64,000 nucleotides of DNA, from NCBI RefSeq assembly GCF_001273775.1, contig NZ_CP011801.1, positions 310,001 through 374,000 of the forward strand, given 5' to 3'. Position 1 is the first letter of the stretch. Every line of letters begins with the position of its first letter. Below, piece after piece: positions 32,820 to 41,478 of this stretch. This DNA comes from Nitrospira moscoviensis (lineage in GTDB: Bacteria; Nitrospirota; Nitrospiria; Nitrospirales; Nitrospiraceae). Below the pieces are notes generated by a model, which was not told the DNA's origin, searched no databases, and was given only the letters and a program-made list of their open reading frames with translations. The position numbers and the translations under genes are program-made.

Positions 32820-33722
32820 ATGGCGGATGACCTGACACCAGCGGAACGCAGCCCAAAGCGCCGGCCGTGGCGCACCTTCTTCTGGGTGCTGGCGGCCGGC
32901 TTCGGGCTGTTGGTGCTGTTGAATATCTTTTTCCCCGACCTCGATCTGTCCACCGAGGATCGGATCGCCTTGATTCGCGTGGAGGGGGTCATCCTCGACT
33001 CGCACGAGACGGTGGGCGAGCTGAAAAAGTTCAGCGAGAACCCGTCGGTGAAGGCGATCGTGCTCCGCATCGACAGCCCGGGCGGCGGCGTGGTGCCCTC
33101 GCAGGAAATCCATGACGCAGTTCAGCGCGTGCGGACAAAAAACAACAAGGCGGTCATCGCCTCCATGGGGAGCGTCGCGGCTTCGGGCGGCTACTACATC
33201 GCGGCGGCCACCGATCGGATCGTGGCGAATCCCGGCACGCTGACCGGCAGCATCGGCGTCATCATGGAGACGGCGAACGTCGAAGGGCTGCTCCAAAAGA
33301 TCGGCGTCGAAGGCGTCGTCATCAAGAGCGGCAAATACAAGGACGTGGGCTCGCCGTTGCGAAAAATGAGCGAGGAGGAGCGCGGGTTGTTGCAGACCGT
33401 CATGGACGACGTACACAAGCAATTCATCGAGGCGGTCGCCGCCGGCCGTGCGCTGGAGGTGACGGACGTACAGGCCTTGGCGGACGGGCGTATCTTTACC
33501 GGCCGCCAGGCAAAAGAGGCCCGGCTGGTCGACGAGCTCGGCGACCTGGAAGATGCAATCCAACTGGCCGCCGACGTCGTGGGGATCGAAGGGGAGCCGA
33601 AAGTGGTGGAGCCGAGACGGCGGTTTTCGATCCGCGAGCTGCTCGATTCGCAGCTTTCCGGCCTGTTTCCCAAGCTGGACTTCCATCCGGGCGTCAGCCT
33701 GAAATATCTTATGGCTTTTTGA
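32820..33722 (+). CDS. sppA: Signal peptide peptidase SppA (short form)
   Basis: A 300-residue membrane-bound serine protease that degrades cleaved signal peptides. A single N-terminal membrane segment (about 19-37) is followed by one ClpP-like domain, so this is the short, Bacillus-like form and not the duplicated E. coli form. LRIDSPGGG is at 82-90; the nucleophile is Ser122 in ASGGYY and the general base is Lys174 in SGKYKD. It lies between rpsA and an HU/IHF gene. Confidence 0.93.
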   Translation: MADDLTPAERSPKRRPWRTFFWVLAAGFGLLVLLNIFFPDLDLSTEDRIALIRVEGVILDSHETVGELKKFSENPSVKAIVLRIDSPGGGVVPSQEIHDAVQRVRTKNNKAVIASMGSVAASGGYYIAAATDRIVANPGTLTGSIGVIMETANVEGLLQKIGVEGVVIKSGKYKDVGSPLRKMSEEERGLLQTVMDDVHKQFIEAVAAGRALEVTDVQALADGRIFTGRQAKEARLVDELGDLEDAIQLAADVVGIEGEPKVVEPRRRFSIRELLDSQLSGLFPKLDFHPGVSLKYLMAF

Positions 33723-33770
33723 CCGCGCGGGGCGCGGAGGCACTTGTCCACCGACGAAGGGGGAACGGAC

Positions 33771-34049
33771 ATGACCAAGGCACAGATCATCGAACGGGTT
33801 TCCGAGCAAGTGACCACCTTGACGAAGCGGCAAGCCGAAGTCGTCGTCAATACCATCTTCGACTGCGTGCGCGATTCGCTCAAGAACGGGGACAAGACGG
33901 AGATCCGGGGGTTCGGGAGCTTTCGGCTGCGCGCGCGGCGTATGAAGGAAGGCCGCAATCCGAAGACGGGTGCGACCGTCGCCGTGCCCGCCAAGCGGGT
34001 GCCGTTCTTCAAAGCGGGCAAAGAGCTCAAGGAATTATTGAACCAATAG
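33771..34049 (+). CDS. HU/IHF-family DNA-binding protein, IHF-like
   Basis: A 92-residue DNA-bending protein from MTKAQIIERVSEQ, chosen over an upstream TTG at 33744 because AAGGGGGA lies 7 bases before it. The core EIRGFGSFRLRARRMKEGRNPKTGATV and the FKAGKELKELL ending fit IHF subunits better than HU. Its position after rpsA matches ihfB in proteobacteria. It is the second HU/IHF gene of the window. Confidence 0.92.
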   Translation: MTKAQIIERVSEQVTTLTKRQAEVVVNTIFDCVRDSLKNGDKTEIRGFGSFRLRARRMKEGRNPKTGATVAVPAKRVPFFKAGKELKELLNQ

Positions 34050-34067
34050 CCGCCGTAAGGAGTCGCC

Positions 34068-35069
34068 ATGTCAGCTTCAGATTCCTCGGAGTCCGTCGCC
34101 GCCGAGGTCCGCTGGACCGAGGGCGCGCTGAAACGGATGGAGCGGGCGCCGTCGTTCCTCCGCGGGATGGTGCGCCGGCTCGCCGAAAAGAAGGCCCGCG
34201 AGCTGGGCTATGAAGAGATCACCGAAGAGATCCTCGATCGGTTCAAAGGCCAGATGATGGGCGGCATGGGCGGGGAGGCCGGCATGGCGTCGGCCGCCGA
34301 AGCGATGGCGCAGGGCCAACTGCCCTGGACCGCCGCGGCCAAAGACCGGCTCGCCGCCGTGCCCGAGTTCATGCGCGGCATGATCAAACAGATCGCCGAG
34401 GAGATCGCCAAAGAACGCGGTCACCTGGAAGTCAACGTGGAGCTGTTCGAAAAGGTCGAGGCGCTCGGCGATCTCCAGGAATCGGCCGGTCCGCCGCTGG
34501 AGTGGACGGACGGCGCGCTGGCGCAGCTTCAAGACAAGCTGAAGCAGTCGCCGCCGATCGCATTGGACTTCGTGACCGACATGTTGAAGCGCGATACCGA
34601 GGATCTGGCGCGGGAGAAAGGGCTGGCCCGCATCGACGAAGCCGTCCTACGCGAGCTGTGGGACGCGCCGCAGGAACGGATCGCCTGGACGGACGAAGCC
34701 TGGAAGCGGCTGCAAACCTCGCCGGACTTCGTGCGCAGCGGCATCAGGAAAGCCGCGGAACGGCGGGCCCGGAAACTGGGTCTCAAGGAAATCGACTCCG
34801 AGCACCTCACCTCCTTCCGCAATCAAGCGATGATGAAAGCGGTGAAGCGCATCCGTTCGTTCGGCTATCACGAGCTCACGTTCGACGCCTTCGAGATGGC
34901 GCTTCAAAAGACCAAGCGCCTGCAGGGAAATGAGCAGGCGGAAAAACGCCTGCAGGAAATCCGCGGACATTTTGCCGACCCCTCGACGAAGAAACCGGAG
35001 GGCGGGACGCTGGGAGCCGAGCTGATGGATCGCTTCCGCAGATACCTCAAGGGCGAAGGGTCGCTCTAA
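34068..35069 (+). CDS. Protein of four tandem PCP_red repeats
   Basis: A 333-residue soluble protein, 18 bases after the IHF-like gene. Four repeats begin at Trp16, Trp87, Trp146 and Trp207, each with W-x2-gA-x-kR/rL...P-x-F-x-R-g-m/i...A...R-x-lG. The third is longer and diverged (an insertion around DKLKQSPPIALDFV). Repeats 1 and 2 are joined by a Met/Gly/Ala-rich linker (GQMMGGMGGEAGMASAAEAM). The last 75 residues are basic and helical, ending in LMDRFRRYLKG. PCP_red is otherwise known as a tail of protochlorophyllide reductase subunit B, and the two-repeat paralogue lies at 14.3 kb. No cysteines or catalytic motif seen. Function unknown. Confidence 0.85.
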   Translation: MSASDSSESVAAEVRWTEGALKRMERAPSFLRGMVRRLAEKKARELGYEEITEEILDRFKGQMMGGMGGEAGMASAAEAMAQGQLPWTAAAKDRLAAVPEFMRGMIKQIAEEIAKERGHLEVNVELFEKVEALGDLQESAGPPLEWTDGALAQLQDKLKQSPPIALDFVTDMLKRDTEDLAREKGLARIDEAVLRELWDAPQERIAWTDEAWKRLQTSPDFVRSGIRKAAERRARKLGLKEIDSEHLTSFRNQAMMKAVKRIRSFGYHELTFDAFEMALQKTKRLQGNEQAEKRLQEIRGHFADPSTKKPEGGTLGAELMDRFRRYLKGEGSL

Positions 35070-35137
35070 GCCGTCTTCTTCCGGCGCTCGCCTGTGCGGA
35101 AGTCCGCATCGCGAACAAAAGGTCTCCGAGAGGATTA

Positions 35138-35161
35138 CCGGAACCGCGGAAGCGGCTCCGG
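35138..35161. terminator. Hairpin between converging genes
   Basis: A 10-bp stem with one mismatch (35138-35147 with 35152-35161) and GGAA tetraloop. It lies 68 bases after the PCP_red stop and 13 bases beyond the stop of the opposing small gene. No U tract on either side, so the terminator role is tentative. Confidence 0.4.
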
Positions 35162-35174
35162 CGCACACAGGATG

Positions 35175-35495
35175 TCAGTGCGTGACGACCTGTTTCGGCC
35201 AAAACTTGTGGCGGATCTGCGGAAGCGGTTCGTTGTCGAAGTTCGGGATATCGTAGAGACAGCGGTCGATCGTCGCCACTTCTTCTTCGGTCAGCTCAAG
35301 CGTGACTTTCTTTTTCCAGAACTGGTCCAGAGTGAAATAGTCGCCGGATTGAGGCTTCTCCGCCAGCAAGGCCTTCATCTTCTCGAATCCGGCGGTATCG
35401 ACGCCGGAGATGCGGCCTTTGTTGCGGTCATGGCACCAGTGCAACACTTCGGCGATGCCATACATCGTAATGTCGATCTTCACGGTAGTGCCCAT
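35175..35495 (-). CDS. Conserved-looking hypothetical protein, 106 residues
   Basis: Starts at MGTTVKIDI, 8 bases after a strong GAGGAGG site (an ATG five codons upstream is worse placed). The product is soluble and mixed in charge, with no cysteine motif beyond single residues (HWCHDRNKG, IDRCLYDIPNF). The end EPLPQIRHKFWPKQ is aromatic and basic. The family was not recognised. It stands alone between converging and diverging neighbours. Confidence 0.65.
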   Translation of the reverse strand: MGTTVKIDITMYGIAEVLHWCHDRNKGRISGVDTAGFEKMKALLAEKPQSGDYFTLDQFWKKKVTLELTEEEVATIDRCLYDIPNFDNEPLPQIRHKFWPKQVVTH

Positions 35496-35605
35496 GGGAT
35501 TCCTCCTCAAAAGAACGCCATTCTAGCGCAACCCGACACTGGATTTCAAAGCCCGAGGCGGCGATTGCCACGGGAAAGAAGCCCTCGGTATACTGGTCTT
35601 CCGCG

Positions 35606-36883
35606 TTGAACATGCTGGGCCTTTTGGTCCGGGGCGATGATCATTTGAGGACGCTCGTGCATCGGTCTCATCGGTTTCGTGAAGGCCTGACCCTCATCAC
35701 CGTGCTCTGGCTATCGCTGGTCTCGACGGGACTGCAGGGCTGTTCCAAAGCCGATCCCTACAACCCCCCAGATGTCTTCTATTACTTTGCCAGCTATAAA
35801 GTCGGGAAAAATCCGACGACGATCACGACCGGCGATCTGAACCATGACTCGTTTACCGATCTCGTGACGACGAACATTTCGAGCAATACGCTGTCGATCC
35901 TCTTGGGGAACGGCGACGGGACCTTCAAGGACCAAGTGCAGCTCAACGTCTGCAAGGAGCCCCGCGCGCTTGTGATGAACGACTTTAATCACGACGACCA
36001 TGGCGACGTGGTCTTGGCCTGCTCGGGGGGCGACGAAGTTGCGCTGCTGCTCGGCCACGGGAACGGCAAGTTCGAGGAGGGGCCGCATTACCCGGTGCAC
36101 CGCACGCCGGTCGCGCTCGCGAGCGACGACCTGAACGGCGATCAACACCCCGATCTCGTCGTCGCACTCCGCAACGACAAGGTCAAAATCTTTCTCGGCA
36201 CCGGCACCGGCGAGTTTCGGCACGGCGCTCAGTACGAGTACGGCGACACGCCCACCTCCGTGGCGTTGTCGGACCTTAACGGCGACGCCAAGCTGGATCT
36301 GGTCGTCACCAACGGCGGGCCGATGTCGAACGGCGTGTCCATCTGGTTCGGCAACGGGGACGGCACCTTCCGGGATCCCAAAGACTACCGCACCGGCAAA
36401 CGACCGCTGGGCGTGAGCTTTGCGGATTTCAACAACGATCGGCAGCGCGATCTGCTGGTCATCAACGGCGAACGGGACAGTTTCACGACGTTCTTGGGCA
36501 ACGGCAACGGCACCTTTCAGGCCGGTAAAGATTCCGGCGCGGACGCCGGCCCTAACTTCGGTCTGGCGCGGGACTTCAACGGCGACCGCCTGATGGACGT
36601 GGCGATCGTCAACCTCCAGTCCAACGACCTGTCGATTCTGTTCGGTAAGGGTGACGGGACCTTCCACTATCCTCCCCGAAATTACCGGACCAAAAGCGGG
36701 CCGTTTGCCGTGTCCTCGTTTCGCGTCACGACCACGGGCGTGGAGGAGCCGGGGCTCGCCATCGCCGACAATGGAGACGGCAGCGTCTCCATTTTTCTCC
36801 ATCGCGGACTGAAAGGCGTTCGTCCGCCGGCAGAGCAAGACGGCGAGCCGCGACGAGAGGGACAGTCGGCCGCCCGTTCTTGA
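35606..36883 (+). CDS. Lipoprotein with FG-GAP/VCBS repeats
   Basis: A 425-residue exported protein. After a long basic N-terminus, a hydrophobic segment (LTLITVLWLSLVS) leads into the lipobox LQGC, so it is probably lipid-anchored. At least six FG-GAP units follow, each with a calcium-site loop: GDLNHDSFTD, NDFNHDDHGD, DDLNGDQHPD, SDLNGDAKLD, ADFNNDRQRD, RDFNGDRLMD, alternating with LLGNGDGTF-type strands. This predicts a beta-propeller of about seven blades on the cell surface or in the periplasm. The annotated ATG has no good ribosome-binding site; a GTG at 35657 is an alternative start. Partner unknown. Confidence 0.8.
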   Translation: MNMLGLLVRGDDHLRTLVHRSHRFREGLTLITVLWLSLVSTGLQGCSKADPYNPPDVFYYFASYKVGKNPTTITTGDLNHDSFTDLVTTNISSNTLSILLGNGDGTFKDQVQLNVCKEPRALVMNDFNHDDHGDVVLACSGGDEVALLLGHGNGKFEEGPHYPVHRTPVALASDDLNGDQHPDLVVALRNDKVKIFLGTGTGEFRHGAQYEYGDTPTSVALSDLNGDAKLDLVVTNGGPMSNGVSIWFGNGDGTFRDPKDYRTGKRPLGVSFADFNNDRQRDLLVINGERDSFTTFLGNGNGTFQAGKDSGADAGPNFGLARDFNGDRLMDVAIVNLQSNDLSILFGKGDGTFHYPPRNYRTKSGPFAVSSFRVTTTGVEEPGLAIADNGDGSVSIFLHRGLKGVRPPAEQDGEPRREGQSAARS

Positions 36884-36943
36884 CAGCCGCCGGACCCTCC
36901 GCTACAGTGCCCCCGGCAAGCCGGCGTTCCTTCCTGTCGACTC

Positions 36944-37150
36944 ATGGCCCTTCGCTCATTCGCATGGTGGTTTGTCATCGGGTCGCTCATGACCCTCTCC
37001 GTGCTGATGGTGCAAGGGGGCCTGCGCGATCTGTGGGAAGGGACGCAGCCGAGCGGAGGGACGAACGCCGTCGTCTATTTCGGCACGACGATCTTCGGCG
37101 GGGGCTTGTTGGCCGGATGCGTCGCGTTGGTGCTGAACCGTCTGCGCTGA
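36944..37150 (+). CDS. Small two-segment membrane protein
   Basis: A 68-residue product with two hydrophobic segments (SFAWWFVIGSLMTLSVLMVQGG and VVYFGTTIFGGGLLAGCVALVL) joined by a short polar loop with WEGTQPSGGTN. It sits 60 bases after the FG-GAP gene and 17 bases before a zinc-ribbon gene on the same strand. No family recognised; coding potential is supported by the clean membrane pattern and GC-rich third positions. Confidence 0.6.
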   Translation: MALRSFAWWFVIGSLMTLSVLMVQGGLRDLWEGTQPSGGTNAVVYFGTTIFGGGLLAGCVALVLNRLR

Positions 37151-37167
37151 GCGGAACGCCCAGGTGC

Positions 37168-37359
37168 ATGATGCAATGTCTCAAGTGCAAGGGCTTCATG
37201 ATGGTCGAGCGGCACTACACGGTGGTGAACCGGCGGATTTACGCCCGCTGCCTCAACTGCGGGTTCTGGATCGACCTGGCCGACCTCTTACGCTTTTTCC
37301 ACAAAGTGATTGATAGCGGCGTAAAAGGTGGTAAGGTGCGGGAATCATTCACCCTCTAA
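37168..37359 (+). CDS. Small zinc-ribbon protein
   Basis: A 63-residue product starting MMQCLKCKGFMMVERHY (two adjacent ATGs). Two CxxC knuckles, CLKC at 4-7 and CLNC about 25 residues later, form a zinc ribbon; the rest is a helical, basic tail. No family assigned. Ends 13 bases before the carboxypeptidase gene, so the two may be co-transcribed. Confidence 0.65.
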   Translation: MMQCLKCKGFMMVERHYTVVNRRIYARCLNCGFWIDLADLLRFFHKVIDSGVKGGKVRESFTL

Positions 37360-37372
37360 GAGGCGGCGGTTC

Positions 37373-38299
37373 ATGCGGCACACTCGGCTTTGTGGCTTCG
37401 CGCGGCGTCTTCTCCTTCGACGGCTTTCGTGCTTCGCGTTGTTCCTCGTCGGTGCCTTCCTTCAACAGGCGCTTTGGACGCCGGCGGTATGGGCGGGAAC
37501 CGCGCCTGCCGGCAAGCGCCCGGTGCGCGCGGTCGGTCTCCTGCCGGAGACGTTGCCGTGGCGGATCGTGCCGGCGCACAGCATCCTGCTCAAAGAGCTC
37601 CGGTCCGGGCGGGTGTTGTACGAGCATGAATCCGAGAAGCGCTTATCGCCGGCCAGCCTCACCAAAATCATGTCGGCTCTGGTCATCCTCGAAAAGGGAC
37701 GTCTCGAGGACCAGGCGACGGTGAGCAAGAACGCCGCGCGGGCGCACAAGACGCACCTGCGGCTCAAGGCCGGGGAAGTGTTCCGCTTGGAAGATCTTCT
37801 GAAGGCGATGCTGATCGTGTCGGCCAACGACGCCTGCTTGGCGGCCGTGGAACACGTCGGAGGGGATGAGGGTCAATTCGTGATGCTGATGAACGCGAAG
37901 GCCGCCGCATTGGGATTGGCGGACACGCACTTCAGCAACGCCTGCGGCTTCGACGCCTCGGACCATTACTCCACCGCCGAAGATCTGGCCAAACTGAGCG
38001 AGGTCGCGCTGCAACATCCGGTCTTCCGCGAGCTCGTCCGGGAGGAACGGGGGATCATCACGCCGATCACCGGGCACAGGGCCTATGTGCTGCACAACAC
38101 CAATCGTCTGCTCGGCCGCATTCCCGGCGTCGAAGGCGTCAAGACCGGGTTTACCTCCAAAGCCGGCCGGTGCCTCATCGCCAAGGTCTCTCAGAACGGC
38201 AGCGACCTGCTGCTCGTCATCCTCAACAGCAATCGTCGCTGGAACACCGCCAAAAGTCTGATCGATTACGGACTCCGCGTGACCGAGGCGATCCGCTAG
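37373..38299 (+). CDS. D-alanyl-D-alanine carboxypeptidase (penicillin-binding protein, DacA/DacF type)
   Basis: A periplasmic peptidase that trims the terminal D-Ala of peptidoglycan stems. From MRHTRLCGF, after AGAGGCGG, the protein has 308 residues. A basic signal peptide (FALFLVGAFLQQALW...VWAG) is followed by the three penicillin-binding motifs: SLTK at 95-98, SAN at 150-152 and KTG at 257-259. It ends in ILNSNRRWNTAKSLIDYGL; the extra C-terminal beta domain and amphipathic anchor of DacA are missing, so it is a short form. Confidence 0.92.
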   Translation: MRHTRLCGFARRLLLRRLSCFALFLVGAFLQQALWTPAVWAGTAPAGKRPVRAVGLLPETLPWRIVPAHSILLKELRSGRVLYEHESEKRLSPASLTKIMSALVILEKGRLEDQATVSKNAARAHKTHLRLKAGEVFRLEDLLKAMLIVSANDACLAAVEHVGGDEGQFVMLMNAKAAALGLADTHFSNACGFDASDHYSTAEDLAKLSEVALQHPVFRELVREERGIITPITGHRAYVLHNTNRLLGRIPGVEGVKTGFTSKAGRCLIAKVSQNGSDLLLVILNSNRRWNTAKSLIDYGLRVTEAIR

Positions 38300-38396
38300 T
38301 CTTCGGCGCTCAGTTCAAGTCGGTAGGCCGCGCGCTTCTTCATGCCATGACACTGGACGGCTGTATCGCAGTGGGTGAGTCGGAACGAGGCGGGAT

Positions 38397-38924
38397 TCAG
38401 TGCGGCGCGGCGAATTCGATGTTGATGTCCTTCCCGAGATAGTTCACCTGGAATCCCTGCTTGTCGTAGGCCATCACGGCGCCCATCACGTTCTCGTCCC
38501 CGTACTCTTCCTTGCCTAAGAGCTTGCGGATGTCGTCGGGACTCTCGCTGTTCAGGACGTTTCTGAAGATGCCGCGGGTCTTGTGGGCGAAACGGTTGTT
38601 GATGAAGATGAGGTCCACCTTTCCATCCTGGACCCGCACGCCGGCCATCGGCCCCGTGGGCTTGCGCTGATCGAGCAGAAAAATGAAGGTGGCTTCCTGC
38701 TCGGCCTTGATGCCGGAGATTTTCTCGTTGACCAGCACGTCCAAGGCCTTGGCTTCCGGATCGCCCAGCTTGACGCCGAAGAGTGAAATATTCTCGCTGC
38801 TGATGCTCTTGGGATCCATCACGTCATTCTTGCTCAATTCATAGGGTTCCGCCTGCACGAAGACCGGTGTCCCGAGGGCCGCCACGGCCAAGGCTGCTGT
38901 CCAGAATCCACGTGTCTTCCTCAT
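38397..38924 (-). CDS. Secreted hypothetical protein
   Basis: The start at MRKTRGFW is chosen because GGAGGAG lies 5 bases upstream. The 175-residue product has a clear signal peptide (GFWTAALAVAALGTPVFVQAEP) and an alpha/beta mature part with no recognised motif (ISLFGVKLGDPEAKALDVLV, GVRVQDGKVDLIFINN). The FGVKLGDP...A segment recalls small periplasmic domains in which a residue-level regularity of calcium or ligand-binding is unproven. Function unknown. Single gene on the minus strand. Confidence 0.65.
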   Translation of the reverse strand: MRKTRGFWTAALAVAALGTPVFVQAEPYELSKNDVMDPKSISSENISLFGVKLGDPEAKALDVLVNEKISGIKAEQEATFIFLLDQRKPTGPMAGVRVQDGKVDLIFINNRFAHKTRGIFRNVLNSESPDDIRKLLGKEEYGDENVMGAVMAYDKQGFQVNYLGKDINIEFAAPH

Positions 38925-39075
38925 CGACTCCTCCTTCATCTCAGACGCGTATGGCGTGATGATCGGCGCGCGAGCGGTTTATTTGAGGTAGGCTGATAAA
39001 CAATGCGCCATTCTATCCAAGCGGCGGTCACACTTGCAACAAACCACGATTCCGCGGGCAGCGCCCGCACCGCGC

Positions 39076-39369
39076 TTACGGCCGGATCGCTGTGGCGAGC
39101 AGCCGTTCGCCGAGTTGTCGGAGCCGCAGAAAGTAGGTCTGCGAATCGCCGTCCAGCTCCGAGGTCAAATCGTCCAAGTCGTCGATGCAGTCCTTGAGAA
39201 TGCCGATCCGCTGCTCGTCCAGTCCTTCGGGTGTGTCAAGATAGAACACCGCGCAACCGCTGATGACGGTGTCCAGGGTCATCAGTTGGCCTTCATGCGG
39301 GCTCGAAAACCGGGGCCATCCCTCGGCGCAATGTTGCGCCCAGGCTTCTGCAATGTCGGTCCTCGTCAT
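39076..39369 (-). CDS. Hypothetical protein, 97 residues
   Basis: A small acidic soluble protein (MTRTDIAEAWAQHC; DCIDDLDDLTSELDGD). The second half looks like one long helix pair (LDEQRIGILKDCIDDLDDL, YFLRLRQLGERLL), perhaps a coiled coil. It is 87 bases downstream of gdhA on the same strand. No family recognised. Confidence 0.55.
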   Translation of the reverse strand: MTRTDIAEAWAQHCAEGWPRFSSPHEGQLMTLDTVISGCAVFYLDTPEGLDEQRIGILKDCIDDLDDLTSELDGDSQTYFLRLRQLGERLLATAIRP

Positions 39370-39456
39370 CGCCGGTGCCGGTCCTGTTCTCTCGATGTGT
39401 GGACCACTGTGTGCCAGCCTAGCGCAGGACGGAAGGGCGCCGCAACCCGCCCTCTG

Positions 39457-40713
39457 TCACGGATACAGCCCGCGCTGGGAATGGGCCTCCGCCACTTCCT
39501 GGATGCCGCTCATGAGTGCGGCCATGCGCATGGAGGTCCGGCGCTCCGTCGCGAAATGGAGCGTGCGCTGGAAGGCCGACGTGATGATGGACTGCAGGCG
39601 GCTCTGAATGTCGGTCGCGCTCCAGAAGAAACGCTGTAAATCCTGCACCCATTCGAAGTACGAGACGATCACGCCGCCGGAGTTGGCCAAAATGTCGGGA
39701 ATGATGAACACGCCGTTGTCCCCCAGGATCCGATCGGCGTCGAGCGTCGTCGGTCCGTTGGCGCCCTCGGCCAGCACCCGGCAGCGGAGCGTGTGCGCAT
39801 TCTTGCCGGTGATCTGTTCCGAGAGGGCGGCCGGGACGAGCACCGTGCAGTCCAGTTGAAGCAACTCCTCGTTCGTGATCGCGTCCCCCAGCTTGGCGTC
39901 CTGCAGTCGGGTGCCGGCGATACGGTACCGGCGAACCAGCTCGGCGACGTCGAGGCCCTTCGGGTTATAAATCCCGCCGGACACGTCGCTCACCGCGACA
40001 ACCTTCGCTCCGTGCTGCTGCATGATGAGAGCCGTGTGCGAACCGACATTGCCGAACCCTTGAATGGCGACGGTGGTCCGATCGATGGGGATGTTGAGAT
40101 GCTTGAGCGCTTCCAACGTGACGTAGACTACGCCGCGGCCGGTGGCTTCCTCGCGACCCAGGCTGCCCCCGAGGACGAGCGGCTTGCCGGTAACGACGCC
40201 GGGCACGGCGAACCCGACCTGCTGGCTATACGTGTCCATGAACCAGGCCATAATTTGTGCGTCCGTGCCCACATCCGGCGCCGGCACGTCTTTGTCCGGG
40301 CCGATGAGGGGATAGATCTCCGCCGCGTAGCGCCTGGTGAGACGCTGGAGCTCCCCGGATGAAAGCTTTTTGGGAGCGACCTTCACGCCGCCTTTCGCGC
40401 CGCCGTAGGGCAGGCCGGCAAGGGCGCATTTCCACGTCATCCACATCGCCAGGGCGGCGACCTCGCCGAGGTTGACATCCGGATGGTATCGAATGCCGCC
40501 TTTGCAGGGACCGCGAGACGAATCGTGTTGCACGCGGTATCCGGTGAAGACCTCCACCCGTCCGTCGTCCATGCGGACCGGAATACTGACGACCAAGGAT
40601 CGCTGCGGAAGCTTCAGGCGCTGCCGGAGGGCCGGATCGAGTTGCATGGCCTCGGCCGCCTCATCGAATTGCGCGACCGCCAGCCGAAACGTATGGGTGT
40701 CGAGTTCCTGCAT
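39457..40713 (-). CDS. gdhA: Glutamate dehydrogenase (Glu/Leu/Phe/Val dehydrogenase family)
   Basis: Interconverts glutamate and 2-oxoglutarate plus ammonia. The 418-residue protein has GPCKGGIRYHPDV and the catalytic-lysine block LPYGGAKGGVKVAP in the first domain, then an NAD(P)-binding domain with VAIQGFGNVGSHTA and AEGANGPTT. The length is that of the hexameric, archaeal/Bacillus-like group. It starts 6 bases after lipB in a htrA-lipB-gdhA run. Confidence 0.94.
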   Translation of the reverse strand: MQELDTHTFRLAVAQFDEAAEAMQLDPALRQRLKLPQRSLVVSIPVRMDDGRVEVFTGYRVQHDSSRGPCKGGIRYHPDVNLGEVAALAMWMTWKCALAGLPYGGAKGGVKVAPKKLSSGELQRLTRRYAAEIYPLIGPDKDVPAPDVGTDAQIMAWFMDTYSQQVGFAVPGVVTGKPLVLGGSLGREEATGRGVVYVTLEALKHLNIPIDRTTVAIQGFGNVGSHTALIMQQHGAKVVAVSDVSGGIYNPKGLDVAELVRRYRIAGTRLQDAKLGDAITNEELLQLDCTVLVPAALSEQITGKNAHTLRCRVLAEGANGPTTLDADRILGDNGVFIIPDILANSGGVIVSYFEWVQDLQRFFWSATDIQSRLQSIITSAFQRTLHFATERRTSMRMAALMSGIQEVAEAHSQRGLYP

Positions 40714-40719
40714 GGCCCC

Positions 40720-41478
40720 TCACGTAGGCAAGGTGGATGAAGAGAGCGACGGGATAGCAGTGATCGGCCAGTGGACGCCTAAAACCTCGGTGAGGTGACG
40801 GGCCAAGTCCTGCTTTACCCGGTGAAGCTCCGGGGTTGTTCCGATCTCGTCGGCGATCGAGGTCATCCGGCAATCAGCGAAGCCGCAAGGCTGGATGACT
40901 CGAAAGGGGGAGAGGTCCATGGCAACGTTCAACGAGAATCCATGGAGGGTCACGCCCTGTTCGATGCGGATGCCGATGGACGCGATCTTCGCCGGTCGCG
41001 CCTCTCCAATCCAGACGCCGGGCCTTCCGGCGACCCGGCGACCGGCGATACCCCACTGTCTCAGCAAGCGCAACGCGGTCTCTTCGAGAAGCCTGACGAA
41101 CTGCTTCGGCCCGCGCGCATGGTCGCTGAGCTTCAAGATCGGATAGACGACGATCTGTCCCGGGCCGTGATAGGTCACGGAGCCACCCCGGTTCACCCAG
41201 TGCAGGTCCGCTCCCAGGCGGCGCAACGATTCTTCATGCCCTCCCCAGTGCGACAGATCCGTGCGCCGCCCCAGCGTGTAGACGGGGCGATGTTCGAGGA
41301 GCAACACGGTATCCGGACGGCCGCCGCCGACTCGGCCGCGATGCAGCTGTACTTGGTGCTCCCAGGCTTCGGCATAGGGGACCGACTGATGAACGAGAAA
41401 CACTCGACCGGGAAGCAAAAGGCGGGGCTCAAACGTCTCCGACGAAACGTCCAAGACGACAGCCCGTCGGTCGCTCAC
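40720..41478 (-). CDS. lipB: Octanoyl-[acyl carrier protein]:protein octanoyltransferase
   Basis: Transfers octanoate from acyl carrier protein to lipoyl domains, the first step of lipoate synthesis. The 252-residue product has the RGGSVTYHGPGQIVVYPIL signature, the catalytic lysine in AKIASIGIR and the catalytic cysteine in QPCGFADC. Its GTG start overlaps the stop of the upstream protease (GTGA), so translation is coupled. A long N-terminal extension of about 25 residues is not part of the usual domain. Confidence 0.93.
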   Translation of the reverse strand: MSDRRAVVLDVSSETFEPRLLLPGRVFLVHQSVPYAEAWEHQVQLHRGRVGGGRPDTVLLLEHRPVYTLGRRTDLSHWGGHEESLRRLGADLHWVNRGGSVTYHGPGQIVVYPILKLSDHARGPKQFVRLLEETALRLLRQWGIAGRRVAGRPGVWIGEARPAKIASIGIRIEQGVTLHGFSLNVAMDLSPFRVIQPCGFADCRMTSIADEIGTTPELHRVKQDLARHLTEVLGVHWPITAIPSLSSSTLPT

